NCBI GenBank assembly: GCA_030512335.1
Contig: JAULSU010000001.1
Coordinates: 3,100,001 to 3,164,000 of the forward strand
Source: Immersiella caudata
Taxonomy: Eukaryota > Ascomycota > Sordariomycetes > Sordariales > Lasiosphaeriaceae
Direction: 5' to 3'
DNA length: 64,000 nt
In this document: piece after piece, positions 13,143 through 23,165 of the stretch
Layout: each line of letters opens with the position of its first letter
Position numbering within the stretch: the first letter of the stretch is position 1
Translations under genes and position numbers: made by a program
The notes under the pieces: model-generated
The model's database searches: none
Told to the model about the DNA's origin: nothing
The model's input: only the letters and a program-made list of their open reading frames with translations

Positions 13143-16100
13143 GCATGTGCTCCCATCCTATTCACATGGGCAGCATCCCCACAGCACCCACTCGCAAACT
13201 TACTCCCACCCCCAAGCCCAAGCCCAAGTCCACTCGCACGCTCTCGCGCAGACGCCATCTCCGCCGTACACGCACACCTCGCATGGCTCCCACGGCTCGT
13301 CTTCCTATACGCCGCAGAACACCCTGACGCCAATCGGGACTGGCAACGGAAACGGCGGCGGGCATCAGCAGCAGCAGCAACAGCAGCAACAGCAGCAGAC
13401 CCCGCAGCAGCAGACCCCGCAGCAACAGCAGCAACAACGCGGTGGATCAAGCGGACCGGTGACTCCAGAGGGCAACTCGGGCGACCCAAACGACCCCAAG
13501 AAGCAGCGCGCCTGCGAGAGCTGCCGCGGCCTCAAAGTACGGTGCGAGCCCGACGCCACGAACCCCGAGGGACCCTGCAAGCGATGCGCCAAGGCTGGCC
13601 GCGCCTGTGTCGTCACGCAGCCCACACGAAAGCGCCAGAAGAAGACGGATAATCGCGTGGCAGAGCTGGAGAAGAAGATTGACGCCCTGACGGCAAGTCT
13701 GCAGGCCACGAGGGGCGGGGCGCCACACCCCATGTCCAGCCCTGAGGTTGGGTCGGTATCCGCCTCCGGGGCGGACACTACCGGCGGGCCGCTCGGGAGG
13801 GGCGCCGAGGGCTCCACCGTGTCTGCGACCTCGGATGGCGGCGGTGGGTCCGGCCCGGGGCTTGGCACCACATCACTGGCGGTGCGGGACTGGGCGTCGC
13901 AAGTTAGGGAGACGGTGAGGGAGCGATCTTCATCTACGGGGGGCCAGCGACCGTCGGCTTCGCAGAACTTGTCTTCGTACGGGACCATCGACATCAACAT
14001 CAAGGAGTACTCGCCGCCCATGCCGAACCACAAGCGGAAGCACGGCGACGAGGACATGAAGAATGTCTCGATACCTCTGTTGCAACCCCCCGAGGACGAG
14101 CCGCCAGACGTGGTGGACAGGTGCATCATCACCATGGCCCAGGCCGATGAGCTGTACAAGCGCTACACCGAGCAGATGGCGCCCCATTTGCCCGCCGTCG
14201 TCTTTCCTGCCGAAATGACGGCAGCGGACCTTCGGGCAGCGAAGCCAATCCTGTTTCACGCCGTCATGGCAGCAGCGTCTTCCGAGTGGCCACCGATCCA
14301 AAAGGTATTGACCAAGGAGCTGATGCAGGTCTTTGCCGACAAGGTGATCGTGATCGGGCAGAAGAGCCTCGAGTTGGTTCAGGCGCTTCATGTGGCCGTC
14401 ATATGGTACTGGCCCCCTGAGCACTTTGAAGAGCTCAAGTTCTACCAACTCGTCCACGTCAGCGCCATCATGGCCATTGATATTGGCCTCGGTAGGAGAA
14501 AGCAGGCAAAGGGTGGCTTCCGGAAGCATATGCCTGGGGGACCAGTCGACCATCCGCTCAAGAAGAATGCGCCGCCGGACCCGACCACCCTCGAGGCAAG
14601 GCGGACATGGATGGCTTGCTATTTCCTGGCCACGAACACATCGATGGCGCTGCATCGGCCGAACCTGATCCGATGGACGCCATTCATGGCAGAGTGTGTG
14701 GATGTGCTCCAATCATCGCCTGACGCAGCACCGACAGATCAGTATTTTTGCCACATGATTTTCACGCACAAGTTGGCGGAGGAGGTTGGCGTTTTGCTAT
14801 CAATGGATGACCCGGCGTCGATGCCCAGCATCTCGGACTCGAGGACACAATATGCGCTCAAGGGGTTTGAGAGGGACATGGATAGGTATAAAAGTCAACT
14901 CCCACCAGAGATGCTCAAACGTAGGTGTAATCCGGCCTTCCTTTTTTTTTTCTTTGTCTTTTTTTTTTCTTCTTTTTTTTTCTTCTTTTTTTTTCTTCTT
15001 TTTTTTTCTTCTTTCTTCTTCTTCTTTTTTTTTTACCGTGGTACATTGGCTAACTCTTCGCAGCTACCCTACGGATGGCCTTCAACGTGCTGAACCTATA
15101 CATGCACGAAATCGCCACCCACAATGACTTTCAGGTCACGGAGGACTTCAAACAGATGCCGCCAACCGCCGACCCGTTCCGCGAGACGTATTCCTCGGTC
15201 GCGCCGCTCACACCGGCGCACATCAACGCCATTTCGGCATGCCTTGCGGCTATCGATGGCATTTTTGAGGTATTCGTGTCGCTTGATCCGCTGGAAATCC
15301 GCTGCTTGCCAGTCTACAACTTTGTGCGAGTCGCCTATGCCGTCGTCGTCTTGATCAAGATGTATTTCGCCGCGGCTTCGCCCAAAAGCGAGCTGGGCAA
15401 GGTTATCAACAAAGACAACATGAAGGTTGAGATGCACCTCGAGAAGCTCCTGGCCGTGTTCCACGCCGTCGCCGCCGACAATAAGAGCCGCCCTGCAACG
15501 AAATTCATGCTCGTCCTTGTCATGCTCCGCTCATGGTTTCACAAGCAGAAGCAGAATCAACCGGGGGGAGCAGGTCCCAGCGGCGATAACCCCAAGATAT
15601 CCAGCGCCCCGGACGGCATCCCAACATCCTATCAGGCAGATAAGAATAGCGGTGCACCGCCAATTCGCCCGTCTGATTACCCCACGGCCAACACACCACT
15701 CCAGCTTCTCTCCGAAGTAGCCACCAACGAGAATGCCGCCACACCACGCACAACCAACCCCGACCTCCTTCCTCCCATCAACTCCAACACTGGGCCTTGG
15801 TACAACAGTCCTGCCCCCAGTGGCAGCCGCCCTCCACCTCAAGCTCCACACCAGGCGTACGGCATGTACGATCATGACACGCCCGTGTCGGCGGGAACTG
15901 ACACCGGTCCTCCACCCGCAGCCAATCTCGTCTCCGCTAGCATGGGAGCCATGAACTCAGGCCCACATGAACAACAACCCAGCGGCTTTGTCGTTCCGTG
16001 GCTCAACAACAACTTCGCTGCAGACTTTGACTACGCCACGCTCGGAGATGACTTTGCGCAAGCTATGGATTGGAGCCTGGAGGAGCTGGCGGACGGGAAC

Positions 16101-16262
16101 CTTGGGTCAGGCATGGAGAGTGGAATGAGGTACTTTATGTCAGAACCGCCATGGTTTCAACAGATGCAACAAAATATGGCGCTGGAGGCGGGCATGGTAG
16201 ATGGTATGGGGGTGCAAGGGGGTTCGGTGCCTGGGCCGCAAGGAGGGATGTACCCGTACTAG
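12904..16262 (+). CDS. Zn(II)2Cys6 transcription factor with poly-Gln/His N-terminus
   Basis: Exons 12904-14920 and 15064-16262 give 1071 aa. The start at 12904 (GCGGCCATGG context, MDPGVDP) is preferred over an in-frame ATG at 12850. The intron has GTAGGT, a 100-nt CT tract, GGCTAAC and GCAG, and the frame is kept across it. The Zn cluster lies at about residues 203-232 (RACESCRGLKVRC, then CKRC and RACV) and is followed by a basic linker and a short coiled coil (RVAELEKKIDALTASL), which is the usual DNA-binding and dimerisation arrangement. The middle region (for example ARRTWMACYFLATNTS) fits the fungal transcription-factor homology region. His and Gln runs precede the zinc cluster, and the C-terminus is Pro/Asn/Met-rich. 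The cluster recalls the War1/PrtT group of regulators, but target genes cannot be read from sequence. Confidence 0.9.
13087..13143 (+). repeat. CAC/CAA triplet tract encoding poly-His then poly-Gln
   Basis: In-frame triplet runs in the N-terminus of the Zn2Cys6 regulator encode seven His and then mixed Gln/His. Such tracts often vary in length between strains. Confidence 0.85.
13364..13438 (+). repeat. CAG/CAA triplet tract encoding poly-Gln
   Basis: A second Gln run lies in the same exon, broken by two TPQQQ units (CCCCGCAGCAGCAGA type), about 60 bases before the zinc-cluster region. Confidence 0.85.
14938..15035 (+). repeat. T/CT-rich polypyrimidine microsatellite inside an intron
   Basis: Nearly 100 nt of T runs broken by single C or CTTC units fill most of the 143-nt intron (14921-15063) of the Zn2Cys6 gene. 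Translating through it gives the Phe/Ser-rich tail expected from intron read-through. Confidence 0.9.
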
Positions 16263-18081
16263 TTTCTTTGGGTATGAGGGCCTTGGAATGAGAGCGAGAA
16301 CGAGCGAGGTCTGATGCGATGCTTTCAATGCTCGGTTTTGGAAATCTTATGGATACGGAGGGCTTCACATCTTATTTTGGACCACATGGGCGATCGGATA
16401 TCACGGCTGGATCTAACAGATGATATCTTTCTATTTATGGTGTATTATTATACAAACGGAAGCATTGCTTGTTGACTTTTTCCTATTTACAACCTGCATT
16501 TCCTTTTGACGAATAGGGGTTGCCGGCGCCGGGTCTCTGCGTGGTTTCAGTTCTCACTACTGTTCATTTTGTTTGCTTGTGTGATGCCAGATGAGAGCAC
16601 GCAGCTTCGTCGTGCTTGTAAGAATATAGTGCTTGTTCGATTCTGGTGATCTCAACCCTTCGTCACACAGGAGGGATGCGGTGAGCAAGTTCCTGCGTAC
16701 CCTGTATTCCTCTTGCTCGGGGATAGTCTCGGCCACCCAACTCGGTACGACCGCAAGACATACATACCCACATTCTCCTCGAACCCAAACACCGTACCCC
16801 CCACCGGAGAAACACTCAAGACCCTTTGCACCAGCACCACCGTCACCTCACCTCCCTTCACCTGATCAGGTAAACCGCCCCCCTGCCACTTCCACCAGCC
16901 AATCAGATCCAACGGAAGCCCATGCCGTTTCTTCTTTCTTTTCTTCTTTCCTTACTTCCATCCATCACAAGGCAATACCCCCGAGTCCTATTCCCGCGCC
17001 CCTTTCTTTATCCCCAGTCCGCCCCGTCCGCTCGTCACACCGAGCGAGACCTATCACACCCGGATTTATTCCCTTTTGGAAGATCGCCAGTCCCTCCGCT
17101 TCCATGTCGCTTGGGTGGTGCCGTGCCAGGGCGGTAGAACGCCAAAGGTTGGGACTTTGACTTTGGAACCGGGGTGGTACACCCCGTGTGGTGCCGCTGT
17201 GCCGGGTCGGTCGGGGTGGTCTATTGTGTTGGCTGCTATTGTTGCTCCGTTTGAGCCAGTGACAACTTCAGCTGAGTTCTCAGGAGGCCATCACGAGGGG
17301 CCCGTCAGTTGCACATCCAGTTGGAAACAGTCAAGATTGGTCTCTGTAAAGGGGTTGTTCCATTCTCTGCCTCAAACTCGTACATTCCTCTTCACCCCTT
17401 CCTGGAAAGTATCCTCGACCCTGTCCCTCGTCACATGAGACGTGTGTCCCTTTGTCTTGCCGGGATGGCACTGGGTTTCCCCATGCAACTGCGCCCTTGG
17501 GACATGCCCCCTGTGGTCCACATTGCCATCATCCGATTTCGCAGAGATGTTCGGCGCTCACCCCAGAGTCATTGCACACCCAGGACCTCGGCATATCAAT
17601 ACTTCCTTCATTCCCCATGTCGCAATCTGAGCCCAAGCCGCAATCTAGTCATACAAGCTCTGCCTCCAACTTCATCATCTGTTTCGTGGCCTACCACCCA
17701 GTTGCAGTCTGTCTTGCGTGCCCAAACCAACGTCATCGCTAGCTTCGTAATGCCGATCTCCCCTTCGGCGTTCCCTTGCAAAACTCCGTGTACCTGCTTT
17801 TCCGCCTGTGTAGGAATACCCATTTTCAAGGCTCCAATACAGTTACATGTTCGCGGGAAAACTGCCCCAAACCAGGGGGGGTTGCCACTTGGTAAAGCCA
17901 TACAAACGCCATCGCAAACCATGTGCTAGTTGAAAGGTGCAAACAAACCCAGCCAGACCGATCGTCGAGATTGTTCCAATCTGGAGGTGTGAACCGCAGA
18001 AGTGGCGTGATGTGACGCATGAGACTTCCCAAACCAGTACCAGGTCATCATGGAAAGTACGAGACATGGTCCACGCTCTCC
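16263..18081. other. Spacer of about 1.8 kb between convergent genes
   Basis: The Zn2Cys6 gene ends at 16262 and the next gene, on the other strand, ends at 18082. The two longest ORFs (16633-17160, 17309-17929) have no domain, and their pyrimidine-rich DNA looks like UTR. I see nothing further. Confidence 0.4.
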
Positions 18082-18954
18082 CTAGTCCATGTAGAAGTCA
18101 CCCTTGAGGATGCGCTCTTGGAAGGGGTCGGGCTTCTGCGGGACCCGCGCTCGCGGCGTTTGGGCCGGAGGTGCCGGCATGTCGGAAACGGATTTAGCGC
18201 GGTCATGGTGAGGGCTGACGGTAGACGGGGGGCCAACTCCGGCGCTGTTGCGGGGAGGAGATCCGCTGAGGCCGGAGCCGAAAGAAAAGGAGGCCCGGGG
18301 GCCGGATGAAACGGTGCTCTCAGCACGAGACCTAAGCTGATCGGACCAATTGAAGCCTTGGTCTAATCGAGCCGAAGGAGAGCTCATGTCAGAACCCAAT
18401 CTATGTTGATTTGCATTGCTTGCCTGAGAAGAAGTCCTGCCCCACGTGTAATTTCCGGCGCCAACGGAGGAATTGAGCGGAGGCGTCGGCGGACCACCGT
18501 GGGCGGTACTGCTTCGTCGGACTGGCGGGATTGGCCTACCATTGCTACCAGGGCTGGTGCCACCACGCATGCCACGCATGGCTTGTGCGGCACCGAAGCT
18601 CATGCGTCGGGTGAAGGGCGTGGTGGGTGCGGTACGAACATCGTCGTCCTCCACAGCGTTTTCGTCAATTGAGTCCGAGTTAGTGGACATGCTCGCTCGC
18701 CTCATGAACGAAGCAGAGGCACTCGGCGATGTGCCAGACAGGCCGAGGGTGGTGATGGACAGCCTTCGTCGCTGCTCGTTCATTGCGGCGGTGGAGAGCG
18801 GGCCCGGGAAGGGCGTGACGGGGTTCTGCGGGTTGCTCCGGAACAGGTTGGTCAGAGCAGCAGAGGTGACGGACCCACGTCGCTGCGAGCGTGCCATATC
18901 GTTGGGGGAGGTGGTGCTCGAGGCGCCGGTGCCGCTGGTGTTGTCTGAAGACAT
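18082..18954 (-). CDS. Ser/Arg-rich conserved fungal protein of unknown function
   Basis: A single exon of 290 codons starts at the ATG at 18954 (MSSDNTSGTG). The frame is open further upstream to 19458, but that part reads like 5' UTR, so the internal Met is chosen. The protein is low-complexity and looks disordered. It has several basic-Ser motifs of the RRGS/RRLS/RRAS/RRMS type (SQRRGSVTSAALTNLFR near the N-terminus), typical of PKA-type phosphosites, many SP/TP sites and a conserved-looking acidic-basic end (FQERILKGDFYMD). I recall no named family. It may be a phosphoregulated adaptor, but that is only inferred from composition. Confidence 0.75.
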   Translation of the reverse strand: MSSDNTSGTGASSTTSPNDMARSQRRGSVTSAALTNLFRSNPQNPVTPFPGPLSTAAMNEQRRRLSITTLGLSGTSPSASASFMRRASMSTNSDSIDENAVEDDDVRTAPTTPFTRRMSFGAAQAMRGMRGGTSPGSNGRPIPPVRRSSTAHGGPPTPPLNSSVGAGNYTWGRTSSQASNANQHRLGSDMSSPSARLDQGFNWSDQLRSRAESTVSSGPRASFSFGSGLSGSPPRNSAGVGPPSTVSPHHDRAKSVSDMPAPPAQTPRARVPQKPDPFQERILKGDFYMD

Positions 18955-20953
18955 GATGGGCAGAGAGAAGAGGGAGGCGGGTTGGGAGGAAATCGGGTTT
19001 AATAGGTAACTTGAATCGAAGTCCAAAGACGGACTCGATGTCGAGCAAGGGACGCCTGTCGAGATCCCGACGGCAGTGGCTTCGAGAAAGCGGGTCTTGT
19101 TGTAGGGCGGATGGCAAAGGCGGCGCCTCGTACGTTTATAGTATGGAAATGGGGTGAGATGAGCGCGCCGGTGCGATTGTCGCGGGTGGGGTGAAACGCC
19201 AAAAGACAAGTCGAATGACGACTGCAGTGCAACCCTGCAAGTCGATATTGCCCTTTTCTTTGTGCACCCAACCTGATCAACGAGAGCTGACAGCGGATGG
19301 CCCGCTCGTCGTTCGATCGCTTTGCCGGAAGGGACAAGACGGGAGTTGTCCCTGGGTAGTTCTTTCCTTTGTCTCTCGGTCGTCGGCACGGGGGGGAAGC
19401 GGACAGCGAGCTGGCTGGCAGGTGTCGTGCGGGGTTGGTTCGGAGCGCCTTGAAACACAGAACTGACTCAAATGATTTGACGCAATCTACCGCTTGTGGC
19501 AGAAGAGTGGGCGGTGGAAGCACATGCGAGTTGGGAAGGCAGGAACGAAGGTGGACTTAAGAGAGGAAAGGGGAGGACGGTGATGGGGAGACGGAGCTCT
19601 CGCTGTCCATCACAGGCATTCATATGGAAGCGGCGATCAGTCAACCCACAGGCCCAGATGCCACTATCAGCATCCTAATCAACGACAAGGGCGCGCAATT
19701 GGCTACCGTCTCTGATAGCGGAGACCCAAGCAGGGCGCTGGCAAATGGGATTTGCAGGAGGCTTTTCGACGCCAGTCCCAAAATGCACTACGCTGGCACC
19801 AGCACACGGAGCACTCAGCGCACTAACATTTCAAAGCCAATGCCAAGAACCGCCCCTTCGACGTCAGCGGCCCCACCGCCATCGCACCCCCGTCTCGACG
19901 ATTTGCGGGGTAATTTCCGATGCCAGAGAAATAACGAGAGCGAACCTAAAGGGGTAGCTTGTCCTGAGCTGTCTGTCCGAAGAGAAGACAGGTCTGACAG
20001 CTTCACAGGTCTGACCCTGAAAGCTCCATTCCTCCCACCATCTCAGTTTCAAAGTTTGCAGGGCGTCAGCATTCGGTGCCCAACTCAATGGGACCAAGCA
20101 TCTTGCATCTGCGAACGCCCAGGCGCTCTGTCACTGCCCGCTGTGCCCGGCAGCCCAAGACGTAGTCATGTACCATCGAATTGGTGTGGAAAGTTACCGA
20201 ACTTCCCTGCCCTGTACGATCTCGCCACGAAGTGACCAGATTGTCCAGAGATCAGCCTCGATCAATCAGCTACGCGGTAGGCCCCTCCCCACCCTTTATT
20301 GCAAATGAAGAGCTACAAGGCCAAAGGATCGACCGAAGGACCCTTTATGCTCTCCCAGACAAGCCGCGCCGTCTCTCACCGGTGCTGCAAGCTGCAACGC
20401 TGCAAGAGCTGCAAGCGCTGACTGGGTGGTTTCTCTGGGTGAGAATGCAGCGTTCTCATCTGTCAGCGCTGCTGAGATCCAGGCTATATCTCATACATGC
20501 AACATGCATGTCGCTCAGCAAGAGGAGGTGGGGAGGCTCAGGGAGTAGGTCGCCGTTATCGCCATTTCGAACTACTCCTCCGCCGGGGTTACAATTGTTA
20601 GCTCGGTTTTTTTATCGGGGGTGTGGCAGGGGTCAGGGCTTCAAGAGGTCAGATCTGTGTTCTTGTTGCTGTGTTAGGGAGTGAATGAGAAATGGGTTCG
20701 TTCTGGTAAAACCTTCGAGATGTTTTGCAATCTTGAGAAATAGCTGTTTTGGTGGCCAGAATCGCTTTTGCGTGGCCAGTGCGTCAGGTAACCAGCTAAC
20801 AATTGTGATCCCGGCAGAGGAGTAGGTCATCCGTGTCGCGTTCCGCGAGGCGATCGGCATCCGTTACGCCACCCGCCCCGCTCTAGCATTTGAGCCCTGA
20901 GCTTTCGGGTTTCAGAATGATGTGTAGCGAGATGGTATTCCTGTCTTGATGAC
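18955..20953. other. Spacer of about 2 kb
   Basis: It holds the 5' UTR and promoter of the Ser-rich protein gene, then unassigned sequence. A 203-codon ORF (19624-20235) has no recognisable domain. A cluster of GCTGCAA-type heptamers occurs at about 20388-20420. Confidence 0.4.
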
Positions 20954-21954
20954 CTACAACTCCTTATAACAGTCATTCGGCATTGTTACGCCTTCCAGTC
21001 TCGTCAGCATGACACCGCCCAGGAGGTACCCAGTCACCTCAGCCTCATTGAACCGTTCTGGCATCGGCAGCATCACGGCATCCACTGGACGAACCATTTT
21101 TGCCCATTTCGCAGGCTTATCCTTCAACTCATCCTCCTCTTGCCATTTAAGCAACGCATCAAAGTCCCGACACATCTTGACAGCGCCCATATCAGGAAAC
21201 GGATTGTGCTGCGTCAGGCGCCAGTTATAAGTCAACATCTCCATATCCGCATGACACATGATATTCTGCCTCAAGATATCGAGACAGTGCAGTTGGTGGA
21301 ATGCGTCGATTTCGGCCATATAGGTGTCCGGGCCGTAGCCCCAGTCTGGTTAGGTTTCCGCGCACTCGGTTGCATTTTTGTCCATGAGCGTTACTCCTTG
21401 CCTTGTGAGGGAGTGTATTCCGATGTCTGCAGGTGAGTGAGACTTGTGAGCGTGATCCTTGGGCTGAAGCAGAGAGGCGGAGGAGGAGACCTACGTGCGA
21501 TGCGGTCCCATGCGGCGTCTACCTTGGGGTTTGCCGGCATCCGAAAGATGTGTTTTGGATTATTGGGGTTTTGGATCAAGGTCACGTCGATGCTGGTCTT
21601 TATTAGGGGTATATGAAGCTTGTCCAACATGGGAGCTACGATATGTTGGGCGGATCCTTGATCACGACATATGGCTCTATGGCAGACTTACAGTATGCAG
21701 ACGTCTTCTTCAACAAGTTATTCCCGTGGTTGTGATCGGCAGATGTACCGAGTACGGCGAGAGTGATGCTAAACCCATATAGAAGGAATAGTGTGATGAT
21801 GCCAGTCGTGTTCCCCGTAACGTGCGGCCACCGCGAAGAACGTCTTGGGTGCTCCTAGAGGTCTTCCTCGAGTGACAAGTCTCTCCTTGTCTTTGTCATC
21901 GACATACGAGTACTTGGTGTCTCGAAGATGTGGAATCTTCTTTGCTTTCCCCAT
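20954..21954 (-). pseudogene. Broken UstYa-family (DUF3328) gene
   Basis: Three exons can be traced on the minus strand: 21954-21692, 21635-21495 and 21426-20954, with introns GTAAGT...CGTAG and GTAGGT...CTGCAG. Family features are clear: a membrane segment (IITLFLLYGFSITLAVL), then YSP, the VDAAWDRIA motif, a PDWGYGPDTYMAEID stretch, and FHQLHCLDILRQ with CRDFDALLKWQEE. Three defects are visible. The ATG-initiated N-terminus and the membrane segment are in different frames. An in-frame TAA lies at 21350-21352 just before PDWG. The family's two HxxHC motifs have collapsed into one, with the spacer between them missing. Intact UstYa-type proteins are membrane-anchored oxidases or cyclases in peptide-derived metabolite pathways. 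A CAA-to-TAA change would fit a RIP-like C-to-T mutation, but sequencing error is not excluded. Confidence 0.8.
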
Positions 21955-22618
21955 TATGGGAAGTTTCAGAACCGTCTTGTGTGAGAAGACGTGACACTAT
22001 CGCCGGTGAATAGCTGAATAAAATTTGAGAACGAAGGGGGCGGTTTGATGGTCTAGATCTAAGAATGATAGCTCGAACTGAGTTTTAAAAACCGATCGGT
22101 AAGGTGATGAGCCTGAACTATGAGATGGTCACCGAGACTCGGAGAGCAGTACGACAACGGTGGTTAGTCAGGTGTCTTCGGTGTTCGGTTGCATGAGGCT
22201 TCAAGATCTGAGGAAAAAGACCTCGCATTTGTACAGGCGTGTCCTCGAACCCTTGAGCTCGACAGATGATTGCTGCGACCCCCAGCGCGCAACCCGAAGC
22301 AGTTGCCTGATCTCAGCCTAGAATCAATCACAGAATGCATAGCCTTCCAACAGGCTTTCAACCTCGTTGTCAACATTGAACAACCAGAGGAAATCGGTCC
22401 GATGCTGGGATGCAACTGTTGTCGCCTGCGTCTCCCCGAGGAGCCTACCTACCTACCTACCTAACGCAGCATCTTACGGTATGCGTGAGATGTCATGCTT
22501 TGACTACCTAGGCGGCTTCTATACATGTCTCAGGATATCCTCTTCGTTGGGTTCCGTTCCGACATCACCACTCCTGGGCCTCTCTGTCACAGTCTAGCAG
22601 GATCTGTTCACATTCATC
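21955..22618. other. Divergent spacer between the UstYa pseudogene and the small secreted ORF
   Basis: About 660 bp. It contains a (CTAC)n-type tetranucleotide run at about 22445-22462. It could have served as a shared promoter for the two flanking reading frames. No coding signal is seen. Confidence 0.4.
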
Positions 22619-22933
22619 ATGAAGCTCCACCACGCTTTCAGTCTCCTGGCTCTCTGGGCCATCGGCACAATCGGGGCTCCAACGGTGCCTTCTGCGGATG
22701 GCGCAGAGGTGGGAAAGTTGGAAGCTCGAAAGGGTCTCAACCATGCAATCCCTGAAGTCTGGGCGAACTGGTAAGTTGTTGACTCGTCCCTTGAAAATTC
22801 CTGGCGCCAGGTGCTGAGGTCGCGTTGCAGGAGTGGAGTACAGAGGGTGAAGAATAGCGTGACGTTACACAGCCACAGTCGCTCGGATTGGCCCTTGCCA
22901 TGGTGTGTGTGGATGAGCCCCTTAGGCCTATAG
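22619..22933 (+). CDS. Small protein with signal peptide
   Basis: The ATG at 22619 opens a classical signal peptide (MKLHHAFSLLALWAIGTIGA) followed by a short polar segment with an EARKG site. Two readings are possible. With an intron GTAAGT (22771) to GCAG (22830), exons 22619-22770 and 22831-22933 give 84 aa. Without splicing, a TAA at 22772-22774, overlapping the donor, ends a 51-aa peptide ending in PEVWANW. No family is recognised. It lies divergent to the UstYa pseudogene and just upstream of an M1 aminopeptidase. It could also be a 5' fragment of a larger gene. The signal peptide is what the sequence shows; any role is open. Confidence 0.45.
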
Positions 22934-23165
22934 GCGAGGTTTGGTAGTTGCTGGGTACGGACTGCGCCTCAATAAAGTTTTCTTTACCCAAGGTACCCGC
23001 GGCCTTGAGGCACGGACTGAAACAAGATGGATGGGGATTTAAGCCTTTTGACTTTGGACATCTTCCGATGCGGCGAACCATGAGCTTTCCATGTACTTGC
23101 CTTCCCCCAGAGCGCGCCTTCCCCGGGAAACCACCCACTGCCAACCGTAGTGTTGACCTCTTGCA

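Noticed and set aside
13930..14712. 260-codon minus-strand ORF
   Set aside because: Antisense to the Zn2Cys6 regulator; no family features.
16633..17160. 175-codon plus-strand ORF
   Set aside because: Pyrimidine-rich sequence with Ser/Pro/His bias, no proper ATG at its start and no domain; looks like UTR or spacer.
17309..17929. 206-codon plus-strand ORF
   Set aside because: Composition appears random, no domain, no supporting splice pattern.
19624..20235. 203-codon plus-strand ORF with ATG
   Set aside because: No recognisable motif or hydrophobic pattern; kept as unassigned spacer.
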